A DNA stretch of 64,000 bases. Source: Mercurialis annua (taxonomy: Eukaryota > Streptophyta > Magnoliopsida > Malpighiales > Euphorbiaceae). Where the stretch lies: the NCBI RefSeq assembly GCF_937616625.2, contig NC_065570.1, positions 18,562,046 to 18,626,045 of the forward strand, written 5' to 3'. The notes beneath the pieces were generated by a model that saw only the letters and a program-made list of their open reading frames with translations, searched no databases and was not told the origin of the DNA. Below, piece after piece: positions 21,301 to 32,150 of this stretch. The translations under genes were made by a program, and so were the position numbers. Each line of letters starts with the position of its first letter. Position 1 is the stretch's first letter.

Positions 21301-24300
21301 TGTTTTAAACGTTTGGATTTGTTTCATAACATTTTAAAAGTTTGGCTAAAATCGCAAAAAGGTGGAACGTTAGGATTTGTTTCATAACATTTGAAACGTT
21401 TGGATTTATTTCGTAACGTTTCAAACTTTTCGCATAAATAGATAAAAAGGTGAAACGTTTGAATTTGTTTCGTAACGTTTTAAAAGTTTGGCTTAAATAG
21501 CTAAAAAGGTGAAACATTTGGATTTGTTTCGTAATGTTTTAAACGTTTGGCTTAAATCGCTAAGAAGGTGAAACTTTGGGATTGGTTGCGTAACATTTTA
21601 AACGTTTTGTTTACATAGCTAAAAAGCTGAAACCGTAGGATTTGTTTCGTAACATTTTAAACGTTTGGTTTAAATAGCTAAAAAGTTGGAACTTTTTGAT
21701 TTGTTTCGTAACATTTTAAACGTTTGGCTTAAATCGCTAAAAAGGTGAAACAATTCGATTTGTTTTGTAACGTTTTAAACATTTGGCTTAAATCGCTAAA
21801 AAGGTGAAACGTTTCGATTTGTTTCGCAACATTTTAAACATTTGGATTTGTTTCGTAACATTTTAAACGTTTGGCTTAAATCGCAAAAAGGTGAAACGTT
21901 AGGATTTGTCTCGGAACGTTTTAAATGTTTGGATTAGTTTCGTAACGTTTTAAACGTTGTCATAAATAGCTAAAAGGGGAAACATTTGAATTTGTTTGGT
22001 AACGTTTTAAATGTTTGGCTTAAATCGCTAAAAAGGTGAAACATTTGGATTTGTTTCGTAACGTTTTAAAAATTTGGCTTAAATCGCTAAAAAGGTGAAA
22101 CTTTTGGATTTGTTTCGCAACATTTTAAACATTTGGATTTGTTTCGTAACATTTTAAACGTATGGCTTAAATAGCAAAAAGGTGAAACGTTAAGATTTGT
22201 TTCGTAACGTTTTAAACGTTTGGATTAGTTTCGTAACGTTTTAAACATTTGCCTTAAATATCTAAAAAGGTGAAACGTGTGGATTTGTTTCGTAACATCT
22301 GAAACGTTTGGCTTAAATAGCCAAAAATGTGAAACGTTTGGATTTGTTCAGTAACGATTTAAATGTTTGGCTTAAATAGCTAAAAAGGTGAAACTTTTGG
22401 ATTTGTTTCGTAACGATTTAAACGTTTGGTTGAAATTGCAAAAAGGTGAAACATTTGGATTTGTTTCGTAATGTTTTAAACGTTTGGCTTAAATCGGTAA
22501 AAAGGTGAAACGTTGGAATTTGTTGCGTAACGTTTTAAACGTTTGGATTTTTTTCGTTACATTTTAAACATTTGGCTTAAATCGCAAAAAGGTGAAACGT
22601 TAGGATTTGTTTCGTAACGTTTTAAACGCTTGGATTTGTTTTGTAACGTTTTAAACGTTTGGCTTAAATAGCTAAAAAGGTGAAACATTTGGATTTGTTT
22701 CGTAACGTTTTAAACATTTGGCTTAAATCGGTAAAAAGATGAAACATTTGGATTTGTTTCGCAACATTTTAAACGTTTGGATTTGTTTTGTAACATTTTA
22801 AACGTTTGGCTTAAATCGCAAAAAGGAGAAACGTTAGGATTTGTTTCTTAACGTTTTAAACATTTGGCTTAAATAGATAAATAGGTGAAACATTTAGATT
22901 TGTTTCGTAACGTTTTAAACATTTGGCCTAAATCGCAAAAAAGGTGAAACATTTGGATTTGTTTCGCAATGAATTTAACGCTTGGATTTGTTTAGTAACG
23001 TTTTAAACGTTTTGGTTTGTTTAGTAACGTTATAAGCGTTTGGATTTGTTTCGTAACATTTTAAAAGTTTGGATTTGTTTAGTAACCTTTTAAATGTTTG
23101 ACTTAAATTGCTAAAAAGATGAAACGCTAGGATTAGTTTCGTAACGTTTTAAACGTCCGACTTAAATTCGCAAAAAAAAGTGAAACGTTAGGATTTGTTT
23201 CGTAACGTTTTAAATGTTTGGCTTAAATATCTAAAATGGTGAAATGTTTGGATTTGGTTCGTAACGTTTTAAACGTTTGGCTTAAACCGCTAAAAAGGTG
23301 AAACGTTTGGATTTTTTTCGTAACGTTTTAAACGTTGAGATTTGTTTCGTAAGGCTTTAAACCTTTGGATTTTTTTTATAAAGTTTTGAACATTTGGATT
23401 TGTTTGTAACGTTTTAAACTTATGGCTTAAATCGCTAAATAGGTGAAACGTTAGGATTTGTTTTGTAACGTTTTAAACGTTTGGCTGAAATCGCTAAAAA
23501 AGTGAAACGCTAGAATTTGTTTCGTAACGTTTTAAACGTTTGGATTTATTTCGTAACGTTTTAAACGTTTGGATATGTTTCCTAACGTTTTAAACGTTTG
23601 GCTTAAATTGCTAAGCTGGTGAAACATTTGGATTTGTTTTGTAACGTTTTAAATATTTGGCTTAAATAGTTAAAACGGTGAAACGTTTGGATTTGCTTCA
23701 CAGCGTTCTCAACGCTTGGATTTTTTTAGTAACGTTTTAAACGTTTGGATTTGTTTAGTAACGTTTTAAACGTTTGGATTTGTTTCATAATGTTTTAAAC
23801 GTCTAACTTAAATTCGCTAAAAAGTGAAACATTTGGATTTGTTTCGCAACGCTTTAAACGTTTGGCTTAATAGCAAATATGGAGAATTGTTTAGATTTGG
23901 TTAGTAACGTTTTAAACGTTTGGCTTAAACCGCTAAAAAGGTGAAAACGCTTGGATTTGTTTTGTAACGTTTCAAACGTTTGGACTTTTTTCGTAAGGCT
24001 TTAAACGTTTGGATTTTTTTTATAAACTTTTTAACATTTGGATTTGTTTCGTAACGTTTTAAACGTTAGGCTTAAATCGCTAAATAGGTGAAACGTAAGG
24101 ATTTGTTTCGTAACATTTTAAACATTTGGCTGAAATCGCTAAAAAGGTGAAACGTTAGAATTTGTTTTGTAACGTATTAAACGTTAGGATTTGTTTTGTA
24201 ACGTTTTAAACGTTTGGATATGTTTCGTAGCGTTTTATACGTTTGGCTTAAATAACTAAAAAGGTGAAACATTTGGATTTGTTTCGTAAAGTTTTAAACA

Positions 24301-25503
24301 TTTGGCTTAAATCGCTAAAAAGGTGAAACCTTTGGATTTGTGTCGTAACGTTTTTAACACTTGGATTTAATTAGTAACGTTTTAAACATTTGGATTTATT
24401 TAATAACGTTTTAAATGTTTGGATTTGTTTCAAAACGTTTTAAATGTTTGGATTTGTTTAGTAACGTTTTAAACATTTGACTTAAATCGCTAAAAAGGTG
24501 AAACGCTAGGATTATTTTCGTAACGTTTTAAACGTTTGACTTAAATTCGCTAAAAACGTGAAACGTTAGGATTTGTTTCGTATCGTTTTAAACGTTTGGC
24601 TTAAATAGCTAAAATGATGACCTGTTAGAATTTGTTTCGTAATATTTTAAACGTTTGGATTTGTTTCGTAACGTTTTAAACGTTTGGCTTAAACAGTTAA
24701 AAAGGTGAAACGTTTGGATTTATTTTGTAATGTTTTAAACGTTTCGCTTATCGCTAAAAAGGTGAAACGTTAGGATTTGTTTCGTAACGTTTTAAACGTT
24801 TGGATTTGTTTCTTAATGTTTTAAACGTTTGGCTTTGTTTTGTAACATTTTAAACGTTTGGCTTAAATCGCTAAAAAGGCAAAATGTTTGTAATTGTTTC
24901 ATAACGTTTTAAAGGTTTGGCTTAAATCGCTATAAAGGTGAAACATTAGGATTTGTTTCAAAACCTTTTAAACATTTGGCTTAAATCGTTAAAAAGGTGA
25001 AACGTTAGGTTTTAGCTTGTAACGTTTTAAACGTTTAGATTTGTATCGTAACGTTTTAAACATTTGACTTAAATAGCTAAAAAGGTGAAACATTTGGATT
25101 TTTTTCATATCATTTTAAACGTTTGGCTTAAATAGCTAAAACGGTGAAACGTTAAGATTTTTTTCCTAACGTTTTAAACGTTTGGATTTGTTTCGTAAGG
25201 TTTTAGGCTTAAATAGCTAAAAAAATAAAACGTTACGATTTATTTCGTATCGTTTTAAACGTTTGGCTTAAATCGCTAAAATGGTGAAACGTTAGGATTT
25301 GTTTCGTAACGTTTTAAATGTTTGGCTTAAATTGCAAAAAGGTTAATTTTTTTGAATTTGTTTCGTAACGTTTTTAACGTTTGGATTTGTTTCGTAATGT
25401 TTTAAATGTTTGGCTTAAATAGCTAAAAAGGTGAAATGTTAAGATTTGTTTCGTAACACTATAAACGTTTGGATTTGTTTTCGTGACGCTTTAAAAGTTT
25501 CGG
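21301..25503. repeat. 59-bp composite satellite array, block 4
   Basis: The longest uninterrupted satellite block in duplicate 1 (4.2 kb), matching 55804-60275 in duplicate 2. Runs of the GGATTTGTTT half with a TTTAGTAACG variant recur near 22980-23090, 23700-23790 and 24350-24470, each followed by units with AAATTCGC in place of AAATCGC. This points to a higher-order repeat. Ends with TTTAAAAGTTTCGG before an LTR remnant. Confidence 0.95.
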
Positions 25504-25711
25504 TGTGCTATTGCATGGGTACCAGAGCTTACCGGCATCTCCGCTTAAAGTGGCAGCAACTGCTGCCTATTCCAGCAGCTTGGTGCTGCCTATTGCAGCA
25601 GTTTGGTGCTGCCTATTGCGTCAGTTTGCTGCCGCATTCTGCAGCATTTTGGCTGCTATTTTTGGGCACATATTCGACTTTAAAACGTAAATTTGTGAGG
25701 TGTCCAAACCC
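25504..25711 (-). mobile_element. Terminal remnant of chromovirus-like LTR
   Basis: 208 bp beginning TGTGCTATTGCATGGG, with GC-rich repeats of GCTGCCTATTGCAGCAG. It matches 60276-60483 closely, where I read it as the end of a minus-strand LTR. Here it is joined at about 25711 to a gag-like reading frame on the opposite (+) strand, immediately before an ATG. It may instead be the 5' leader of that gag. The shared satellite flank in both duplicates shows the insertion predates duplication. Confidence 0.55.
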
Positions 25712-26839
25712 ATGGAAGTCGATCAGAATGTAGCACCGGTTCAGGCTAATGCTGGACGTAGTCGAGGTAGAGGTGCTGGTAGAGGTAGAGGAGATGGTAG
25801 AGGTAGAGGTAGAGGACGTGCTGCAGCAGGCGTTCAAGCACCAAGAGTGCAGCAGGTACCGGACGTGCAGCAAGCACCGGAGGTGCAACAGGAACCAAAC
25901 ATGCAGGCGTTCGACTTCACTACTTTCTTGGCTGGAATTGTCAAATGCAGAACAATCAGGCTCTTCTGCAGAATCAGTGTACTGTACTGGGTCAGATAGC
26001 GCAACAACAGCAACCTTAAGCTGGTGCTGTAGCTATTATTGGTGGACTTGCTGGTGTCGACCATGTTCCGACAGATAGAGAGGCGGTGATGAGCTACACG
26101 AAGTTGACTCCGACTGCATTTGATGGCACTAGAGATGTCCTTGACGTTTTGGAGGAGTTTGAGTACAACAGTCAAAGGATTCAGGCTACTGATCGTCAAT
26201 CAATGATGCTTGTGGAGATGTCACTGAAGGGTCCAGCTAAGGACTGGTTTCGCGATAACATCAGACCAGAGATGGCAATAGTGACTTGGGCTGAGTTTGT
26301 GGTCAGGTTCAGAGGCTTCTATCTACCCTTCTCTGTTACTGAGAATTTTAGAGAAAAGCTGCTACATTTGAAGAAAGGGGATAGATCAGTGACAGATTAC
26401 ACTACGGAGTTTGTCCGTTTGGGGCGGTTTTCTACGAATATATACAGGGTGATCGAGTGCGGGTGAATAACCGCTATGTTAGTGGTTTAGGCTCCGAATT
26501 TCTTCCTTTGCTGATAGGGACAAACATGGAGTTCTCTCGAGTAGTGGATAGTACTCGTCGGCTGGAGAGCTCATTGATTCAGTTTGGGACGATCTCTTAC
26601 CCTTTCCAAATTCAGAAGGGAAAGAGTGATCTTCCTAGTGGGGGGCAGCAGGCCCCAGCGCAGCATGGTAGTGGAAACTACTACAGCGGCTCTTCTTAGG
26701 CCAATAGGGGGAGTCGTCAGACGCACAATAAGGGGAGGCATACTGGTAGGAGTGCTCCGTACAGTTCTAGTAGCAGTGGGAGTAACCGTGGTTCAGGACG
26801 CGGGTACATTGGTGGATCTAACATTCCATTTTTCCAGAA
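25712..26839 (+). pseudogene. Ty3/Gypsy gag pseudogene
   Basis: Gag (capsid) remains of a Ty3/Gypsy element. Reading from the ATG at 25712: MEVDQNVAPVQ, an RG-rich basic stretch (25755-25830), a proline/glutamine-rich linker, then a retrotrans_gag domain from about 26085 with FDGTRD, KDWFRD, W.EF..RF, FY.PFSVTE.FREKLLHLKKG and VTDYTTEFVRLGRF. A serine/glycine-rich stretch follows, ending FQNC where the CCHC knuckle should begin. Frameshifts near 25935 and 26440 and stops at about 26020 and 26698 make it a pseudogene. It is cut just before the knuckle and fused to an LTR end; protease and polymerase are absent. Confidence 0.88.
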
Positions 26840-26977
26840 TTGTAGAGTTGCCCAAGAGCATTGGTTTTCTGCAGGTTTAATTGAATTGTATGATATAAGG
26901 AAGGCTAGCTACGGGTGTTGGTACTACATTACCCATGCCCTAGCGCCGGTCACGATTCATGAAAATGAGTTGTGACA
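26840..26977 (+). mobile_element. LTR 3' end fused to gag remnant
   Basis: Carries the conserved LTR tail module (GAGCATTGGTTTTCTGCAGG near 26851), a TACTACATTACCCATGCCCTAGCGCC block, and ends ...GAGTTGTGACA at 26977 before satellite. It is colinear with the last 110-140 bp of LTRs A, B and the long-LTR family. The gag-to-LTR junction implies a large internal deletion, or a recombination between gag and the 3' LTR. Confidence 0.8.
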
Positions 26978-27768
26978 TTTTGGCTTAAACCGCTATAAAG
27001 GTGAAACATTTAGATTTGTTTCTTAACATTATAAACGTGTGGCTTAAACCGCGAAAAAGGTGAAACGTTTGGATTTGTTTCGTAACGTTTTAAACGTTTG
27101 GATTTGTTTAGTAACGTTTTAAATGTTTGCCTTAAATCGCTAAAAAGGTGTAACGTTAAGATTTGTTTCGTATCGTTTTAAACGTTTGGCTTAAATCGCT
27201 AAAAAAGTGAAACGTTAGGATTTGTTTCGTAACATTTTAAACGTTTGGCTTAAATCGCTAAAAAGATAAAACCTTAGGAATTGTTTCGTAACATTTTAAA
27301 CGTTTGGATTAAATCGCTAAAAAGGTGAAACGTTAGGATTTGTTTCATAATATTTTAAACGTTTGACTTAAATCGCTAAAAAGATGAAATCTTAGTATTT
27401 GTTTTGTAACATTTTAAACGTTTAGATTTGTTTCGTAACGTTTTAAACGTTTGACTTAAATAGATAAAAAGGTGAAACATTTGGATTTGTTTCGTATCGT
27501 TTTAAATGTTTGGCTTAAATAGTTAAAAAGGTAAAACGTTAGGATTTGTTTTGTAACGTTTTAAAAGTTAGGCTTAAATAGCTAAAAAGGTGAAATGTTT
27601 GGATTTGTTTCGTTATGTTTTAACCGTTTGGTTTTGTTTCTTATGGTTTTAAACGTTTCTTTTAAATAGCTAAAAAGGTAAAAGTTAGTATTTTTTTCGT
27701 AACATTTTTAACGTTTGGCTCAAATAGCTAAAAAAGTGAAATGTTTTGGATTTGTTTCATAACGTTAT
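26978..27768. repeat. 59-bp composite satellite array, block 5
   Basis: Short satellite block between the gag remnant and solo LTR B. It alternates the two half units fairly regularly. The final pentamer GTTAT (27764-27768) is the LTR B target site. Nothing else seen. Confidence 0.95.
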
Positions 27769-28167
27769 TGTAATATCCAATGTTTTTCCGTCATGGTTTC
27801 GTCGTGTTTCAGACTTGGTTTCAGATCGTTTATGGTGAAATTAGCAAGTGTGACATTTACTTTGGGGTTTGAGTTGTATCTTGTATGTGTCTGATGTTTC
27901 GTGTGAGTTTTCAATGGCGATCTGATTTGTATCCGGATTATAATCGATGATGTGTTCGTGTGCCTTCTCAATCTGATATGCTTTAGTAAAACGTCCATAT
28001 CTCCCAATTGCACCGTCAGATCGGGCCACTGTTCGGATATGTTGTTCCTAAGCGAAATTGCTAAAAACTATGCGGTGGAGATCGGATTTTGACGAGGCGC
28101 GATGGAGAAAGCATTGGGTCCAACGCGTCTCCCATCGCGCCCCTCTGTCTGAATTACTGTTTTGGCC

Positions 28168-28175
28168 TATAAATA
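28168..28175 (+). promoter_or_regulatory. TATA box of LTR B
   Basis: GGCCTATAAATAGACCCC is a strong plant TATA box. About 40 bp downstream lies CACTTTTTACAAACCCTAGC, a likely start of transcription and leader. This places the U3/R boundary of the LTR near 28210. Initiation is inferred. Confidence 0.75.
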
Positions 28176-29778
28176 GACCCCTTATCTGAATTCAAACGCT
28201 CTTTTTCACTTTTTACAAACCCTAGCCGAACCCTAATCATAAAAACACTCTGAATTGGATCTCTTCTCTTCCATCTCTTCAATCGTGTGGCTTTGGTAGG
28301 TAAATTCTTACACTTTTCCTTTACGAAATCATAGTTCCATCATTCATATCGATTCCTTACTGGATAATCGTTGATTTCTAGAAACTTGGGTATTATAGAT
28401 ATCACCTCTAATCTGATCTCACTTATTCTTCAATTCGTTCAATTGTCTCACATCGGGTATGTACTATTCTTGCGCCATTTCGTATTTATCGCGTTCTAGA
28501 TTCGTTGGTGTGTTGTTATTATGATTTACCTGCTGTTTTCATTATGTTAAATCTAAGTTGTATGTTAGGTTGATTCTAGTATGTGTTGTGATTGAAGTAC
28601 ATTCTAGAGTTACGTAGTAGATTGATAGAATTGAATGCTATGTCTTTGGGTTGATCTTGCCATTATTAATTACTGTTTTTGAGTGATGTTATATTGCTGG
28701 AAATCCATACTTAGGGTTGTTGTAGGTTAATGAATTCAACTTGATGTTGTTTGGGTTGTTTGATAGATTTAAGGTTGGTTGTTGGATTCGTAATGCATGT
28801 AATCAAATTGTTTCGACTCAATTGTTGTTCAAAACATAAGTGGCTGCCCATAAGTGAATCTAAGGTGTTTTCGAAGTGTATAACATGTTTGGAATGCTTA
28901 AGAATCGTTGGTTTCACCATATGACAGTTATGGTTAAAAATAGCGAAGTTGTGCCATGTAAAGGGTTGACATGAATTGTCTATTTCAGATCTGAATTAAT
29001 TGATGTAATGCATATTAGGATTCTTTGAAAACTCAATATTGTGATCTTGACACCTTGGTGTCTACTTTAGGTGGTATGACCAATTGTGGCTAGTTTTGAG
29101 TTGGTTATATAAGTGGATCTTTGTTGTTAAGCTAGGTTGAGTTCTGTACTTTCAAATGAATTTTGCTTTGGTTTAAAGGTTTCGGTTTGAACCGAATACT
29201 GCTTTGGTTTCTACTTTGGGTCGGGTTAGACTTGGGTCACCGACATGTGAGGTTAGCGTGTTTTGAGTTTACTCGACTAACCCACTACTTTGGGATTTTC
29301 ATTTGAACTCAAGAATGGAACTAAATTATTCAAGTCTTTTAAATCTTATTTTAAAAGGGGAACTCAACTAGGCTTAGCTTGTTGTTCGATTTCAGTATGT
29401 TGAATGCTATATTGTGGCAATTATTGTGATGTGTACTTTGGTTGTGTTTGAGATACTAGTCATATGTGGTGTCTAGCTTAGAGTTAGGGGTTGATGTGAT
29501 TTTTAACTTATACATTGTTTTAGACCTGTCGAATGCTCGTGCTTCGGAGTCTACGCAGGGTTAGCTGTTTGCCAAGATTATCACGTGGATAAGCAAGCAG
29601 TGAGTTTGTAGTGTTATTTACCGCTTTATTAAGTACCGGAAATTATTTTAGTATTACAACTGTTTGCGAACTATTTTAAGGATTATGGATCTGAATTGAA
29701 ACGAGCTACTCGATAGGCTTGTATCGACACTGCGTGCACTGGTAAGTACTTTGGGATTGGCTGACCAATGTCTGGCCT

Positions 29779-29866
29779 ACTTTGGGATTCGATGAGGATT
29801 ATTCCCATCTACTTTGGATTATACTTTGGGATTCGATGAGGATTTATTCCCATCTACTTTCGATTA
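29779..29866 (+). repeat. 44-bp tandem duplication in LTR B
   Basis: Two near-identical units of about 44 bp starting ACTTTGGGATTCGATGAGG, at 29779 and 29823. Further partial copies of ACTTTGGGAT occur just before and after (29747, 29887). Local to LTR B, and replaces the threefold CTCGG module present at the equivalent place in LTR A. Confidence 0.8.
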
Positions 29867-30485
29867 TACTTAGGGATATATATATACTTTGGGATTTCAT
29901 TTAAATACTGTATTCCATAATCAAGTATATAAGTATATTAGTATAAAAGAATTTGGTTTTAAGGGTTTTAAACTTAATAAATGTAAATAGCATTATGAAC
30001 TCATCTCAGTATATCTGGCCCCGTTGTTTTCCAAATTTTTCCAGAGTTATAATTTGAGAGAGGTTGTCGATCTCCGATTATTTTGATTCCTCGGAGGTTT
30101 TTATGCTGTTTAAACTAGTCAACTGTTTTAAACTCTTAGACCGCAGTAGAGCTAGTTTATTTATTATGGATATCTTATGTTAGTTGTCGGATTGGTCAGA
30201 TTGTTTTGTTAATAACTTTGGCATGTTATACTTTGGTTTATATCGTTATATATAAAGCATGATGTTGAGTCTCGGGTTTTAGCCAAACATTTCAGATATT
30301 TAAGTTATTATTTAAGTTTTTATATAAACTGTTATACTTAGGTTGGAGTCTCTATTGCCCCCGAGCATTGGTTTTCTTGCAGGTTTATTTGTATTTAAGG
30401 TTATCCGCGAGGCTTGCTATGGGTTTTAGTATGACCATACTCATACCCTAGCGCCAGTAGCGATCCATGAAATTGGACCGTGACA

Positions 30486-32150
30486 GTTACTTATGTTAGG
30501 ATTTGTTTCGTAACGTTTAAACGTTTGGCTTAAATTGCTAAAAAGGTGAAACGTTTGGATTTGTTTCGTAACGTTTTAAACGTTTGGTTTAAATTGCTAA
30601 AAAGGTGAAACATTTGGGTTAGTTTCGTAATGTTTTAGACGTTTGGCTTAAATCGCTAAAAAGGTGAAACATTTGGATTTGTTGTGTAACATTTTAAACG
30701 TTTGAATTTGTTTCGTAACAGTTTAAACGTTTGGCTTAAATCGCAAAAAGGTGAAACGTTAGGATTTGTTTCGTAACGTTTTAAACGTTTGGATTTGTTT
30801 CGTAACGTTTTAAACGTATGGCTTAAATGGCTAAAATGTGAAACATTTGGATTTGTTTCGTAACGTTTTAAACATTTGTCTTAAATAGCTAAAAAGGCTA
30901 AACGTTTGGATTTATTTTGTGACATTTTAAACGTTTGGATTTGTTTAGTAACGTTTTATACGTTTGGATTTTTATCGTAACGATTTAAAAGTTTAGATTT
31001 GTTTCGTAAAGTTTTAAACGTTTGGCTTAAATAGCTAAAAAAGGGAAACGTTTGAATTTGTTTTGTAACGTTTTAAACGTTTGGCTAAAACCGCTAAAAA
31101 GGTTAAACGTTTATATTTCATCATAACATTTTTAATTTTTGCCTTAAACAACTGAAAAGGTGAAACGTTTTGATTTGTTTCTTAACGTTATAAACGTTAG
31201 GATTTGTTTTGTACTGTTTTAAACGTTCGGCTTAAATTGGTAGAGAGCTGAAACGTTTGGATATATTTCGTAATGTTTTAGACATTTGGCTTAAATAGCA
31301 AAAAAGGGGAAACATTTGAATTTGTTTCGCAAAGTTTTAAACGTTTGGATTTGTTTCACAACGTTTTAAACGTTTGGATTTCTTTAGTAGCGTTTTAAAC
31401 GTTTGCATTTGTTTAATAATGTTTTAAACATTCGGATTTGTTCGTAATGTTTTAAACGTTTGGATTTGTTTCGTAACGTTTTAAACGTTTGGCTTAAATC
31501 ATTAAAAAGATGAAACGTTAGGATTAGTTTCATAACGTTTTAAACGTTTGGATTAAATTCGCTAAAAAGGAGAAACGTTTGGATTTGTTTCGTAATGTTT
31601 TAAACGTTCGGCTTAAATAGCTAAAAACGTGAAACTTTTGCAATTGTTTCGCAACTTTGTAAATGTTTGGCTTAAACTGCTAAAAACGTGAAACGTTTGG
31701 ATTTACTTCGTAACGTTTTAAACGTTTGGCTTAAATAGCTAAAAAGGTGAGACATTATGAATTGTTTCGTAACATTTTAAATGTTTGGCTAAAATCGCTA
31801 AAAAGGTGAAACATTAGGATCTGTTTCATAACAGTTTAAAAGTTTGACTTAAATCATTAAGAAGGTGAAACATTAGGAATTGTTTCCTAACATTTTAAAC
31901 ATTTGGCTTAAATCGCTAAAACGGTGAAACATTAGGATTTGTTACTAAAGTTTTAAACGTTTGCTTAAATCGCTAACAAAGTGAAATGTTAGGATTTGTT
32001 TTGTAATGTTTGAAACGTTTAGATTTGTTTCGTAACGTTTTAAACGTTTGGCTTAAATAGCTAAAGAGGTGAAACCTTAGGATTTATTTTATAACATTTT
32101 AGACGTTTGGCTTAAATAGCTAAAAAGGTGAAATGTTTAAACTTGTTTCG
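30486..32150. repeat. 59-bp composite satellite array, block 6
   Basis: Satellite between solo LTR B and retrotransposon copy 2. A run of GGATTTGTTT half units near 31330-31480, followed by GGATTAGTTT and AAATTCGC variants, repeats the marker block seen near 730-980. From about 31850 it matches 7240-7502 unit by unit. Ends TTGTTTCG directly at the LTR terminus. Confidence 0.95.

Larger units (their letters stand above)
27769..30485 (+). mobile_element. Solo LTR, family B
   Basis: Starts TGTAATATCCAATG and ends GGACCGTGACA, 2717 bp, in satellite. Flanking pentamers are GTTAT and GTTAC (four of five match). It shares blocks with LTR A and the long-LTR family (GGGTCGGGTTAGACTTGGGTC at about 29218, CTTAGACCGCAGTAG at about 30137, GCCCCCGAGCATTGG at about 30356), but most of the sequence differs, so it is a related but separate family. 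It has a clear TATA box and an ACAAACCCTAGCCGAACC leader, and no gene. Confidence 0.9.

Noticed and set aside
21305..21517. Minus-strand open frames in the satellite with repeated NPNVS/KRYETNP peptides (also 50967-51167, 57062-57301)
   Set aside because: They come from translating the 59 bp repeat, whose length is not a multiple of three, so the frame shifts between units. There is no start context, and codon choice is just the repeat.
28711..28920. Minus-strand 69-codon frame in solo LTR B
   Set aside because: Opposite to the LTR transcription sense, no domain, no counterpart in the related LTRs.
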